A stretch of DNA of 59,767 bases, taken from the NCBI GenBank assembly GCA_964425215.1, contig CAYRLW010000017.1:1-59767 (forward strand). The letters are read 5' to 3'. The DNA is from CAYRLW01 sp964425215. Its GTDB lineage: Bacteria > Spirochaetota > Spirochaetia > Treponematales > Breznakiellaceae. Below, piece by piece: positions 6,627 to 15,151 of this stretch. How positions within the stretch are numbered: the stretch's first letter is position 1; the number at the start of each line of letters is the position of its first letter. The position numbers and the translations under genes were made by a program. Under the pieces are notes generated by a model that ran no database searches, was not told where the DNA came from, and saw only the letters and a list, made by a program, of their open reading frames with translations.

Positions 6627-7633
6627 AACTTCCGCGAATCGCTTTACATACAGCCTCTGGTATTGCACGTGCTGTGCTAGTCCTCATTGGGTCATGTCTT
6701 ATGCTGACTTCGTGCCACAAAAATCAGTCGGGACTGCGCATAGCGGAACAATATGGGCTGGCGTACGCGCCGGTCACCATAGCCCGGGAAATGGGCTTTA
6801 TGGACGCGGCTTTGAAGGATGCTGGTCTTCCCGACAAGGTGGAATGGCTCAGACTGGGCAATACCGCGACCATACGCGAGGCCACGCTGGCGGGCAACGT
6901 GGACGTGGCCTTCATCGGCATTCCACCGTACCTCATAAGCAAGGCGGGCGGTATGACCTGGCGTATCGCCGCCGGGCTAAACCAGTCGCCGAATGCCCTT
7001 GTATCGAACAGCGATCGAATTCACAGTCTGGGGGATTTCAAACCCGGAGACCGCATCGTCCTTCCCCAGCCTGGAAGTATCCAGCATATCCTGCTAGCCA
7101 TGGGTGCCGAGCGTTTCTTGGGTGATCCCAAGCACTTCGACAACCAGCTCGTGACGATGAGCCATCCGGACGGCATGCAAGCTCTGCTGGCGGGCAAGGA
7201 GATTGTGGCCCACTTTACGTCGTCACCCTATCTTGACCTTGAATTGCGCCAGCCAGGGATCCATCAAATAATCGACGGGCAGGCGTGTTTCGGTGGTCCC
7301 TTCACGTTCATAGTCACCGTTGCTACCGACAATCTGGTCCAGTCTCGACCGCGGGTCTATCGGGCGTTCATGGCGGGACTGCAGAAGGGAATGGACTATA
7401 TCCGCGAACATCCAGAAGAGAGCGCCAGGATACTTGCACCGCTGTACTCGATGGATGTGAAGACGGTCAGCGCCCTGCTCGGCGAACCGGGCAATGCCTA
7501 CGACACCGCCGTTGTCGGCCTGGAGCGCTTCGTCGACTTCATGAAGAAGACCGGCTATCTACCCGCGAAATTCAGCTACGGCGACGAGTTGTTCTGGGAT
7601 CCAGCGGTCGCCAGAGGTGGAGATCGCAGGTGA
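6623..7633 (+). CDS. ABC transporter substrate-binding lipoprotein, TauA/SsuA/NrtA type
   Basis: 336 residues. The signal peptide ends in the lipobox LTSC (Cys31), so it is a lipoprotein facing the periplasm. The body follows the NMT1/SsuA-like type II binding fold: GLAYAPVTIAREMGFMD (typical start), EATLAGNVDVAFIGIPP, GDRIVLPQPGSIQHILL, then a C-terminal helical part. Proteins of this group bind sulfonates, nitrate/bicarbonate, thiamine precursors or aromatic acids; the ligand cannot be read from sequence. The start overlaps the preceding stop as ATGA, and its own stop overlaps the permease start as GTGA, so it is co-translated with the glycosyltransferase and the transporter. Codon use is strongly G+C-rich. 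Confidence 0.85.
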   Translation: MKLPRIALHTASGIARAVLVLIGSCLMLTSCHKNQSGLRIAEQYGLAYAPVTIAREMGFMDAALKDAGLPDKVEWLRLGNTATIREATLAGNVDVAFIGIPPYLISKAGGMTWRIAAGLNQSPNALVSNSDRIHSLGDFKPGDRIVLPQPGSIQHILLAMGAERFLGDPKHFDNQLVTMSHPDGMQALLAGKEIVAHFTSSPYLDLELRQPGIHQIIDGQACFGGPFTFIVTVATDNLVQSRPRVYRAFMAGLQKGMDYIREHPEESARILAPLYSMDVKTVSALLGEPGNAYDTAVVGLERFVDFMKKTGYLPAKFSYGDELFWDPAVARGGDRR

Positions 7634-8385
7634 GCGTACTGCTGATACCGGTTTTACTCGCATCATGGCAACTACTTGCCATGAGTGGCGCGGTTTCGCC
7701 TTTGCTGATCCCCGGTTTGGACGCAATAGCGATCGCTCTGTGGCGAGATATAACCCAGGGAACCCTGGTGTACCAACTACTGTTCTCCCTTGCACTCGTC
7801 GGCGCGGGTACCCTGTTGGGTGGCCTTTTCGCGGTCCTTCTTGCTTTTACGGCATCGTTGGGTCGGGAAGCCCTGCGTTCGGTTCGTTTACTCACCACAC
7901 TGTTGCACCCCCTGCCCGGAATTGCCCTCCTGCCGTTGGTGGTACTGTGGACGGGGACGGGGACCCCCGCGGTGCTCCTGGTGATGGTTCATGCCGCGTT
8001 ATGGCCGGTGTATCTGAACCTCCAGACCGGGCTCGATGAAATTCCGCAACGTTATCGCGATATGAGCCGCAACTGGCAGTTGCGGCGCGCCGGCGCATTC
8101 ATCCACATCATCGTACCCGCCGTTTTTCCGGCTCTGCTGTCGGGACTCCGCACAGCCTGGGCCCGGTGCTGGCGCGCCCTCATAGCCGCCGAGATGATCT
8201 TTGGTGCCGCCGGACATTTCGGCGGTATCGGCTGGTACATATTCGAACGCCGGGTGTACATGGACACGCCGGGCCTCTACGCGGGGCTTTTAACGGTGAT
8301 GGCCGCCGGGGTACTGATGGACGCGCTGTTGTTTGGTTCTTTAGAACGGATCACCGCCCGGCGCTGGGGACGGGATACACGATGA
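7630..8385 (+). CDS. ABC transporter permease, TauC/SsuC type
   Basis: 251 residues with six hydrophobic segments. The cytoplasmic EAA loop region contains IIVPAVFPALLSGLRTAW, matching the family pattern P-(x)-(P)-x-(L)-x-G-(L)-R that contacts the ATPase. GTG at 7630 is chosen as the start because it overlaps the binding-protein stop as GTGA and gives a membrane protein of normal family length; the frame is open further upstream but lies inside the binding-protein gene. Forms the inner-membrane channel for the lipoprotein upstream and the ATPase downstream. Confidence 0.85.
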   Translation: MSVLLIPVLLASWQLLAMSGAVSPLLIPGLDAIAIALWRDITQGTLVYQLLFSLALVGAGTLLGGLFAVLLAFTASLGREALRSVRLLTTLLHPLPGIALLPLVVLWTGTGTPAVLLVMVHAALWPVYLNLQTGLDEIPQRYRDMSRNWQLRRAGAFIHIIVPAVFPALLSGLRTAWARCWRALIAAEMIFGAAGHFGGIGWYIFERRVYMDTPGLYAGLLTVMAAGVLMDALLFGSLERITARRWGRDTR

Positions 8386-9197
8386 ATCGGCCCATTATCG
8401 AGTTTCGGGATGTGGATTTTGGCTACGGTTCGGCGGATTCGGTACTCCGGGGCTGTTCCATTTCCCTCGATCGGGGCGCTTTCGCCGTATTGCTTGGACC
8501 CAGCGGTTGCGGTAAAAGCACCCTCCTCAGGCTGGCCGCCGGGTTTATCCTCCCCCGAAGCGGTCAGATACTCTTCGACGGGAAAACGGTCGAGGGCCCC
8601 GATCGGCGGCGAATATTGATATTCCAGGAACAGGATCAGCTGTTTCCCTGGAGCCGATTATTGACCAACACGGCCCTGCCGCTCCTATGGGGACCCGACC
8701 GCTGTCCGCGCTCCGAGGCGGAAGACCGGGCCCGGGATGCCCTGTGCCAGGTCGGTCTGGCCGGGCATCTGCAAGACTTTCCGCACCAGTTGTCCGGCGG
8801 GATGAAACAACGGGCTGTACTGGCCCGGGCCCTGGCTTTAGGTGCCGAGGTACTACTACTCGACGAACCCTTCGCCAGCCTCGACGCGTTCAGCCGCGAG
8901 AGTCTCCAGGAGACCCTGGTCGAAGCCTGGGCTCGGCACGGAACATCCATTCTGTTCGTGACCCACGACATATACGAAGCCGTACGCATTGGGGGGGAAC
9001 TGTGGTTTCTCCACGACGTCCGCTCTTCAGGACGTATAGAACGCATACCGCTCCCCGGATTTCCGGCTCAAGATAGATCGTCCTTCCAAGACCGTTCCCC
9101 GCCGGGGGAGGCGCCTCAGGGCAGACTGCTCCGGGATACCGACACACCGGAGGCACTGCGGGTTGTCAAATCGGTCAAGGAGCGTTTGACCCGGTAA
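8382..9197 (+). CDS. ABC transporter ATPase, TauB/SsuB type
   Basis: 271 residues. Walker A GPSGCGKST (about 39-47), Q-loop FQEQDQLFPW, signature LSGGMKQR, Walker B VLLLDEPFASLD and H-loop FVTHDIYEA are all intact, so it should hydrolyse ATP. The C-terminal 50 residues are polar and less conserved. It starts in ATGA overlap with the permease and is the last gene of the coupled six-gene run. Its final 82 nt overlap the 3' end of the convergent membrane glycosyltransferase, which is unusual and suggests either antisense interplay or a rearranged junction. Confidence 0.9.
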   Translation: MNRPIIEFRDVDFGYGSADSVLRGCSISLDRGAFAVLLGPSGCGKSTLLRLAAGFILPRSGQILFDGKTVEGPDRRRILIFQEQDQLFPWSRLLTNTALPLLWGPDRCPRSEAEDRARDALCQVGLAGHLQDFPHQLSGGMKQRAVLARALALGAEVLLLDEPFASLDAFSRESLQETLVEAWARHGTSILFVTHDIYEAVRIGGELWFLHDVRSSGRIERIPLPGFPAQDRSSFQDRSPPGEAPQGRLLRDTDTPEALRVVKSVKERLTR

Positions 9198-10789
9198 AGC
9201 GTTACCCTCCAGGGCCGCTTCCCGCTGTACAGGACTATGCGCATGCCGTATACCGGCGACTCGAAACTGGCCGCCACGACGCAGTCCCGCTTCAGGAACC
9301 GTTGCATATCGTCATAGTAGGCGGCCACATTTCCGTACAGGATGTTCCAAACGGGCCGTTCCCTGTAAATAACGTCCATCTCTTCCGGGTACAGGATGTG
9401 GGTAATATTCCGCGTCCTGATGTAGGCCGCGAAATCGAGGCTGGAAGCTTTTAGGTATGCCAGGTTACGAAAATCAAGAAGAGCGCCATAGGGAAGCGCG
9501 TATTCGGCGTTTAAATTGCCCAGGACCCGTAGCCGCGCCCCTTCCGCCTTCAACAGCGGCTCCTCCGCTACGATCGCGCTCCTAATGTGGCCTTCGTAAT
9601 CGGTATAACGTTCCGAAATCCCTCGGAGCGGATCGGTTAGGTTGTAAACGGTCGTGCCCGCCCCCAGGACTATCAATAGACTCGCGATCCATGGGGCCGC
9701 TCTTGGAGGAGGGCGCGGGACGACTTGTGAAAAAACGAGCGCAAGGGCCCAGTAGCACAGGGGGACTTCCAGGGCGAACAGCGGCACGCCGAACTTTCCA
9801 AGGATGATAAGCGCGACGTTGAAACCAGCGAGCGCAAAGAAGGGCACCAGCAGTTTCCGCTCTGTCTTCGCTATCCCAAGGGCTAGCGAGCCGGCGACCG
9901 ACAGGCCGTAGAGCGGTAGCAGGGGACGCAGTTCCGGTATCCAATAGGTACCGGAATAGCGGTACCATAGTTTCTGGTACCACGCGGGGAAACGTATCAA
10001 TTTTATGAACCATGGCACGCCGACCTCGACGCTGTCCCCAAAGGCTATGTAGTCGTGGAAGAAGGTAGGATTCATCCAGAGGCTTAGGCTGACGAAGAAC
10101 AGGGCCCCTATTGAGCAGGCTGTAAAAAAACCAGCCAGCGTAGAAAGCCGACGAGGTTGGGTCAGTATAATCCCGGTCAACACCGCCGCCACCAGGAACG
10201 CGGCGGGATGGATACCGATCCCAATGGCCACCCACAACCCCGCCCCCAGCCCCCGAATAAAACCTCCGGGATTGCCGTTTTTGGGAAATAGACGTAGGGT
10301 AGCCAGTAGCAGTATCAAGATAAGGGCTATTTCCTGCCTTCCCAGATGGGCCGCGATAATGAACTGAGGATCCAGCGCCAGCAAAACCGTGAATAAATTG
10401 ACCAGATTAGCCCCATGGTTCTCTGGAAGAACGCGGGAAAGCAGTCGCCGAAAGACGAGCAAAGCGGCAATACCCAGCCCCAGGGATAGAAGCCGGGTCT
10501 GGAATATCCCGTATCCGAATAGAGTAAATACGATGGCTTGGGCCCCATGATACAATATTTTAATGGCATGGGGAGCTCGAGGGTACAGATCAAAGAATGG
10601 TTCGGTTACCGTGACGCTTCGCTGGTTCAGCCAGGCCCTGGTTAGGCCGCTTAGCCACGATTCATCGCTATGCACGGGAGGGAAATAAACCACTACACAT
10701 ATATTAAATAGAATATATATAGATAAAAATAAATAGATAAAATTATCGTGTAACCACTTGTACAATTTACTATCTTGGTATAAATTCAT
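9116..10789 (-). CDS. GT-C family membrane glycosyltransferase (ArnT/PMT-like)
   Basis: 557 residues with about ten membrane segments. After the first helix comes HSDESWL (Asp42-Glu43), the acidic first-periplasmic-loop motif of GT-C enzymes that take sugar from a polyprenyl-phosphate carrier (ArnT, protein O-mannosyltransferases). A soluble C-terminal third (about 400-557) would face the periplasm. It faces the flippase/glycosyltransferase operon and overlaps its last gene by 82 nt, so it may be the terminal transferase of that pathway; this is inference. Composition changes inside the gene: the first 35 codons are very A+T-rich and the rest G+C-rich. The start is the only ATG near the open end; no strong ribosome-binding site is visible. 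Confidence 0.75.
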   Translation of the reverse strand: MNLYQDSKLYKWLHDNFIYLFLSIYILFNICVVVYFPPVHSDESWLSGLTRAWLNQRSVTVTEPFFDLYPRAPHAIKILYHGAQAIVFTLFGYGIFQTRLLSLGLGIAALLVFRRLLSRVLPENHGANLVNLFTVLLALDPQFIIAAHLGRQEIALILILLLATLRLFPKNGNPGGFIRGLGAGLWVAIGIGIHPAAFLVAAVLTGIILTQPRRLSTLAGFFTACSIGALFFVSLSLWMNPTFFHDYIAFGDSVEVGVPWFIKLIRFPAWYQKLWYRYSGTYWIPELRPLLPLYGLSVAGSLALGIAKTERKLLVPFFALAGFNVALIILGKFGVPLFALEVPLCYWALALVFSQVVPRPPPRAAPWIASLLIVLGAGTTVYNLTDPLRGISERYTDYEGHIRSAIVAEEPLLKAEGARLRVLGNLNAEYALPYGALLDFRNLAYLKASSLDFAAYIRTRNITHILYPEEMDVIYRERPVWNILYGNVAAYYDDMQRFLKRDCVVAASFESPVYGMRIVLYSGKRPWRVTLYRVKRSLTDLTTRSASGVSVSRSSLP

Positions 10790-10863
10790 ATCAACAATTA
10801 TATATCAATAGAATACTATTTAGGATTTTTGTACTTAAAATATTATAGCGTTAGGGGAAAAAA

Positions 10864-11787
10864 ATGGGAAAATTGAAAATACCAATGGTTTCATTATTGG
10901 GCTCCGTCGGCATAATCGCTCTTTTCGTAGCGTGCGGACCAACCTATAGCAACAGCGGTAAACAAATTATTTCCGCTCAGCAGGCTCGAACCCTGATTCA
11001 AAGCGGCGGAGTTGTCCTCGTGGACGCGAGGAATACCGATGAGTACGGTAAGGAACACATCGCTAAAGCGGTTTGCATTCCCAGGGACGATATTATGATC
11101 AATACCCCCGTCCCAAATATGCTGGCGGATAAATCACAAATTGAACAAGCCCTGGGTAATCGGGGTATTACCAACGAATCGAAGGTCATGCTATACGACG
11201 GTAACCAGAATATGGATGCCGCGAGGCTATGGTGGACCATGGTAATTTATGGTCACGATCCGGAAAAAGTAATGGTCGTAAGCGGGGGATTCAACGCGTT
11301 GAAAGCTCTGGGGCTTCCGCTTGAATCCGGTCAACCCCCGGTCCAAGCGGCAGTGTACTCGGCTAAGGATCTTAATACCGCGATGCTGGCGACCAAAACC
11401 GAGGTGGAAAATCAGATCAATAACCCTCAGCCAAACACGGTCATCGTTGATACCCGGACGGACGAGGAATTTAAAGCGGGAACTATCCCCGGTTCAATCC
11501 ACATTAATTTTACCAGCAATAATTTCCTTGATGGCACCTATCGACCGGTTTCGCAGATACGGGCCATATATTTTAATAAGGAAATAGATCCTTCCAAAAC
11601 GATTATCCTTTTTTGCAAAACCTCAATCCGAGCTTCCGAATCGTATCTCGCGCTGTATAACGCGGGGTTCCGTAACCTGAAATTATACGACGGCGCTTGG
11701 CTTGAGTGGTCCGGTAGTACTTCCGGATCCGTACAAGCTCCCGCTTCTACAACCCTTCCCGTTCTGAATGCTCAGGATGGATCCTAG
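10864..11787 (+). CDS. tandem-rhodanese lipoprotein (thiosulfate sulfurtransferase-like)
   Basis: 307 residues. The lipobox FVAC (Cys24) marks a lipoprotein. Two rhodanese domains follow: an N-terminal one (about 35-155) with VVLVDARNTDEY and YDGNQN at the active-site loop, where Cys is replaced by Asp as usual for the inactive half, and a C-terminal one (about 175-290) with VIVDTRTDEEF and the loop CKTSIRAS carrying the catalytic Cys251. Such proteins transfer sulfane sulfur from thiosulfate or a related donor. AGGGG precedes the ATG. It lies 28 nt upstream of a second rhodanese protein and begins the sulfur locus. Exact donor and acceptor are not known. Confidence 0.88.
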   Translation: MGKLKIPMVSLLGSVGIIALFVACGPTYSNSGKQIISAQQARTLIQSGGVVLVDARNTDEYGKEHIAKAVCIPRDDIMINTPVPNMLADKSQIEQALGNRGITNESKVMLYDGNQNMDAARLWWTMVIYGHDPEKVMVVSGGFNALKALGLPLESGQPPVQAAVYSAKDLNTAMLATKTEVENQINNPQPNTVIVDTRTDEEFKAGTIPGSIHINFTSNNFLDGTYRPVSQIRAIYFNKEIDPSKTIILFCKTSIRASESYLALYNAGFRNLKLYDGAWLEWSGSTSGSVQAPASTTLPVLNAQDGS

Positions 11788-11815
11788 TTATTAGCGTTTC
11801 TTATAGGAGGAAACT

Positions 11816-12718
11816 ATGAAATTATTTAAGCGTGTAATGTCGGTACTTCTCTTGGTGGGAGTGTCCACCGTGTTGTTCGCCCAAGCCCCGGCAACTAGTC
11901 CATTGGCTATTCAAAAGGCCACGGAGTATTTAGCCAACATGCCTGCGGACTCATACAAAATACCAGAAGCCGCTTTTCTAGCGAAGGTAAAAGCCGGGGA
12001 AGATATGATGGTCCTGGATATCCGACAGGCGGCGGATTACAACAAGGGCCACGTCAAGGGGGCGGTAAACGCGCCTTTTGGCCCCAACATGGGGTCTTTC
12101 TTGGATAAACTACCCAAAGACAAACCGGTTATGGTCTATTGCTATACCGGGCAGACCGCCGGTCAAACGGTGGTGCTTTTGAACATCGCGGGAGTGCAGG
12201 CCCGTTCGGTAAACCTTGGATACACCCTGGGGATTTCCAAAGTTCCGGGTGTGGAAGCGCTCATCGAAACTACCCCCCATACTTTCCCCCCTACCAACGC
12301 GACCTATGATCCCGCGATCCAAAAGATCTTCACCGATTATTTCGCTGACCTTGCTAAAACCAATGGTACTATTTACGCGAATAATATCATTTCCGAAGAA
12401 GAGGCGAAAAAGATCCTCGACTCCGGGGATTCATCGGTCCAGTTCGTTTCGGTTCGAAGCGCCGCCGATTACGCCAAAGGCCACATCAAAGGAGCGATCA
12501 ATATCCCGTGGGGCAAGGGCATGCAGGCGGGATTCTCCGTGCTTCCGAAAAATAAAAAGCTGATTGTATATTGTTACACCGGCCAGACCGCCGGGCAGAC
12601 CGTCGCGGCGCTCCGCGTGATGGGCTATGACGCCGTCAGCCTCCGTGGAGGCATGGGCATGCCATCTAACGCCCCTAGCGGCTGGGCCAACAAAGGATAC
12701 CCCGTCGTAACCCAATAG
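11816..12718 (+). CDS. secreted tandem-rhodanese protein with two active-site cysteines
   Basis: 300 residues. The signal peptide ends at VLFAQA, suggesting periplasmic location. Two rhodanese domains (about 45-150 and 180-298) carry the same loop YCYTGQTAGQT with Cys109 and Cys253, so both halves look catalytic, unlike classic thiosulfate sulfurtransferases with one dead half. The near-identical loops point to an internal duplication. AGGAGG lies 7 nt before the ATG, and a strong terminator follows, so it ends a two-gene unit with the lipoprotein upstream. Probably handles periplasmic sulfane sulfur for the importer encoded downstream (inference). Confidence 0.88.
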   Translation: MKLFKRVMSVLLLVGVSTVLFAQAPATSPLAIQKATEYLANMPADSYKIPEAAFLAKVKAGEDMMVLDIRQAADYNKGHVKGAVNAPFGPNMGSFLDKLPKDKPVMVYCYTGQTAGQTVVLLNIAGVQARSVNLGYTLGISKVPGVEALIETTPHTFPPTNATYDPAIQKIFTDYFADLAKTNGTIYANNIISEEEAKKILDSGDSSVQFVSVRSAADYAKGHIKGAINIPWGKGMQAGFSVLPKNKKLIVYCYTGQTAGQTVAALRVMGYDAVSLRGGMGMPSNAPSGWANKGYPVVTQ

Positions 12719-12737
12719 GCTATTCGTTTTAAACTTT

Positions 12738-12767
12738 GGACCCACGATATGGTGGGTCCTTTTTTTT
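12738..12767 (+). terminator. Rho-independent terminator of the rhodanese pair
   Basis: GGACCCAC / GTGGGTCC perfect 8-bp stem, 6-nt loop, then eight T. It begins 20 nt after the rhodanese stop. Confidence 0.9.
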
Positions 12768-12868
12768 AAAATTTTTCTTTTATATTTTTCACCGCGAATT
12801 CCAAAATCCTCCCGGTCCCCCCGTATAGAATCTAGAAATAAAACAACTAAAAGGGGATACTAAAAAAC

Positions 12869-15151
12869 ATGAGGATGCAGAACTTTTCCCCTATACTAAA
12901 ACATCGACCTGTTCCCCTTTCGATCAGAATTATGCTACTTATTTTGGGGTCCCAATTAATCCTCTATATTTTATTAGCCCTACTTATTCTTGGGGGAAGT
13001 ACAGACGTTATTAAGGCCAGCCAAGATGATACACTTCGACTATTGGGTGATTCCATACAATGGTCTATCGACGACGAATTGGCCAGCGCTGAGCTTGCAT
13101 TAGATTATTTAATTCAGGATCAACAAATTATCGATTTATTTTCCCAAAGAGACCGCAGAGCCCTCTATTCATATCTCAAAGATAAATATGATGTTATTAA
13201 AGACCGGGTAATTCGGTTCCATTTTTATCTACCCGACGGGACATCATTTTTACGCATGCACGATCCTTCCGTCTATGGGGACAGCCTTTTCCAATCGAGG
13301 CCCATGGTACGGGACGCGCTGACCCTAAAACAAAAGGTACGAGGAATAGAACGGGGTAAAGAGGGTTTAAGCTCACGGGTTCTGTTACCGCTTTTTAAAA
13401 AAGATCAATGTATCGGGGCGGTGGAATTTGGCATGGACTTTGGGTCTGTGTTTATTGACAAATTACAAAAAAAATATGGGGGCGACTATTTCCTTTTTCT
13501 TTTTGACGGCCCTAACGAATACAGCCTCGTGACCAGCACCCAAGAAGCGCCCCGTTGTCCAACAACCGACAACCTCATTACTACAGTACAGGAAGGAAAA
13601 GCTGAACTATCGCTTGATTGTACCAAAGCGAAGGCGGTCGGCTTATATCCATACAAAGATTATTCCGGAAAAGTTATCGGTTTTATAAAAGCGGAGTTAC
13701 AGAATATTCCCCTTTCAGATGCCTTGGGAAATATCCAAACAAGACTAATTATTCTTGGTTTGATTATCATCATTTCTTTGTTTTTATCAATGATATACGC
13801 GCTCAATAGTTTCTTAAAACCCCTGGAAGAAGTGGTCGCGAAAACCCATCTTATTTCCGAAAAAATCCTATCCGGGGATATCAGTTTCCGCGGCTCCATA
13901 GCCCATGGAGCCATGGAGTATCAAAAAATAATCAAAGCGGTAAACACCATTATAGACGCGTTGCGGGAGCGGGAGCGTGTTTTACAAGCCATAGTCGAGG
14001 GTATCCCCGGAATTGTATTTTATGTGGATAAGAATTTTAAGGTCCTATGGGCCAACGCCGCAACCCTAAAGCGTTTTCCCAATATGAAAGATGAATATTT
14101 AAAAACCTATACCGACGGTTTTTTTGAACACGAACGGGAGTTGCTCCAGGAAGCTCTTACGAAGGGAGCCATTGCTACAATCGACTCCTGTTTCCTCTTA
14201 GGTTCCCATGGCCAAGAGTGTTGGGAACACATGGCCGTACCGGTCAGCGAAACGGCAGGGACCGTAGGCAACATCATACGCATTTCACAAAATATTTCTG
14301 ATAAGCGCAAGGCGGAAATAGAGTTACGAGAATTGAACGAGACCCTGGAAAAACGGGTCGATGCGGAAATCAGGCGGCGGCAGGAGGGAGAGCGGATAGC
14401 GGAACAACAATCCAGGTTAGCCGCCATAGGAGAATTGGCTACCGGAATGGCCCATGAAATTACCCAGCCCCTTAACGCCATTGGATTCTCCGTAGAAAAT
14501 ATGAAACATCGGTTTCTGCAAAAAAGCTTGGACGCGGATTATTTGGAAAAAAAGATAGGCGCGATTTCGTCGGATATTGAAAGGGTCAGGAAGGTCATTG
14601 AACACGTAAGACTATTTGCCCGAGGAGGACCCACGGATTATCAAATTCCATTTTCAATTAACCGATGTGTCGAAAACGCTTTGGCACTAATGGGAACCCA
14701 ATTGGCGACCCATGGCATAGATGTTCAGACACAATTGATGGAAGTTATTCCCGAGTTGATTGGAAATTCTTTTCAATACGAACAGGTTATCATCAATCTA
14801 TTGACCAATGCCCGGGACGCGGTTGAAGAGCGTCTAATCAGAGAGGCTAGCGCCGATAACAAGGATATTCCCGCGGGGCTTATACGAATTGCTACCAACG
14901 CTTTGGATGACAAACTAGAGCTAGTCATCGAGGATAACGGCATTGGGCTTCCGGAAGGGATGGATAATCGTTTATTCGATCCATTTTTCACCACCAAGCC
15001 CCCCGGGAAGGGCACCGGCTTGGGTTTATCCATTTCCTATGGTATTATTCATCAGATGGGTGGAAGCATCCTTTTTGAACGCCTAGAGACTGGTACCCGG
15101 GTCAAAGTGGTAACCCCGATTATCCGCGTTATAATGGGTGATGAAGCATGA
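12869..15151 (+). CDS. membrane sensor histidine kinase with periplasmic Cache-like domain
   Basis: 760 residues. TM1 (about 22-44), a large periplasmic sensor (45-285) with FHFYLPDGTSFLRMH and LLPLF..D.CIGAVEFG resembling a double-Cache fold, TM2 (291-312), HAMP-like linker, PAS domain (from about 369), coiled coil, HisKA with His529 in ATGMAHEITQPLN, then HATPase_c with NLLTNARDAVE, DNGIGLP and GTGLGLS. It autophosphorylates and passes phosphate to the NtrC-type regulator, whose start overlaps its stop (ATGA). Position directly before a sigma-54-driven sulfur operon suggests that it senses a sulfur compound outside the inner membrane; that is inference. Confidence 0.9.
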   Translation: MRMQNFSPILKHRPVPLSIRIMLLILGSQLILYILLALLILGGSTDVIKASQDDTLRLLGDSIQWSIDDELASAELALDYLIQDQQIIDLFSQRDRRALYSYLKDKYDVIKDRVIRFHFYLPDGTSFLRMHDPSVYGDSLFQSRPMVRDALTLKQKVRGIERGKEGLSSRVLLPLFKKDQCIGAVEFGMDFGSVFIDKLQKKYGGDYFLFLFDGPNEYSLVTSTQEAPRCPTTDNLITTVQEGKAELSLDCTKAKAVGLYPYKDYSGKVIGFIKAELQNIPLSDALGNIQTRLIILGLIIIISLFLSMIYALNSFLKPLEEVVAKTHLISEKILSGDISFRGSIAHGAMEYQKIIKAVNTIIDALRERERVLQAIVEGIPGIVFYVDKNFKVLWANAATLKRFPNMKDEYLKTYTDGFFEHERELLQEALTKGAIATIDSCFLLGSHGQECWEHMAVPVSETAGTVGNIIRISQNISDKRKAEIELRELNETLEKRVDAEIRRRQEGERIAEQQSRLAAIGELATGMAHEITQPLNAIGFSVENMKHRFLQKSLDADYLEKKIGAISSDIERVRKVIEHVRLFARGGPTDYQIPFSINRCVENALALMGTQLATHGIDVQTQLMEVIPELIGNSFQYEQVIINLLTNARDAVEERLIREASADNKDIPAGLIRIATNALDDKLELVIEDNGIGLPEGMDNRLFDPFFTTKPPGKGTGLGLSISYGIIHQMGGSILFERLETGTRVKVVTPIIRVIMGDEA

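Noticed and set aside
10790..10863. Sigma-54 promoter before the rhodanese lipoprotein
   Set aside because: No GG/GC pair with correct spacing was found; only A+T-rich -10-like TATTAT sequences are present.
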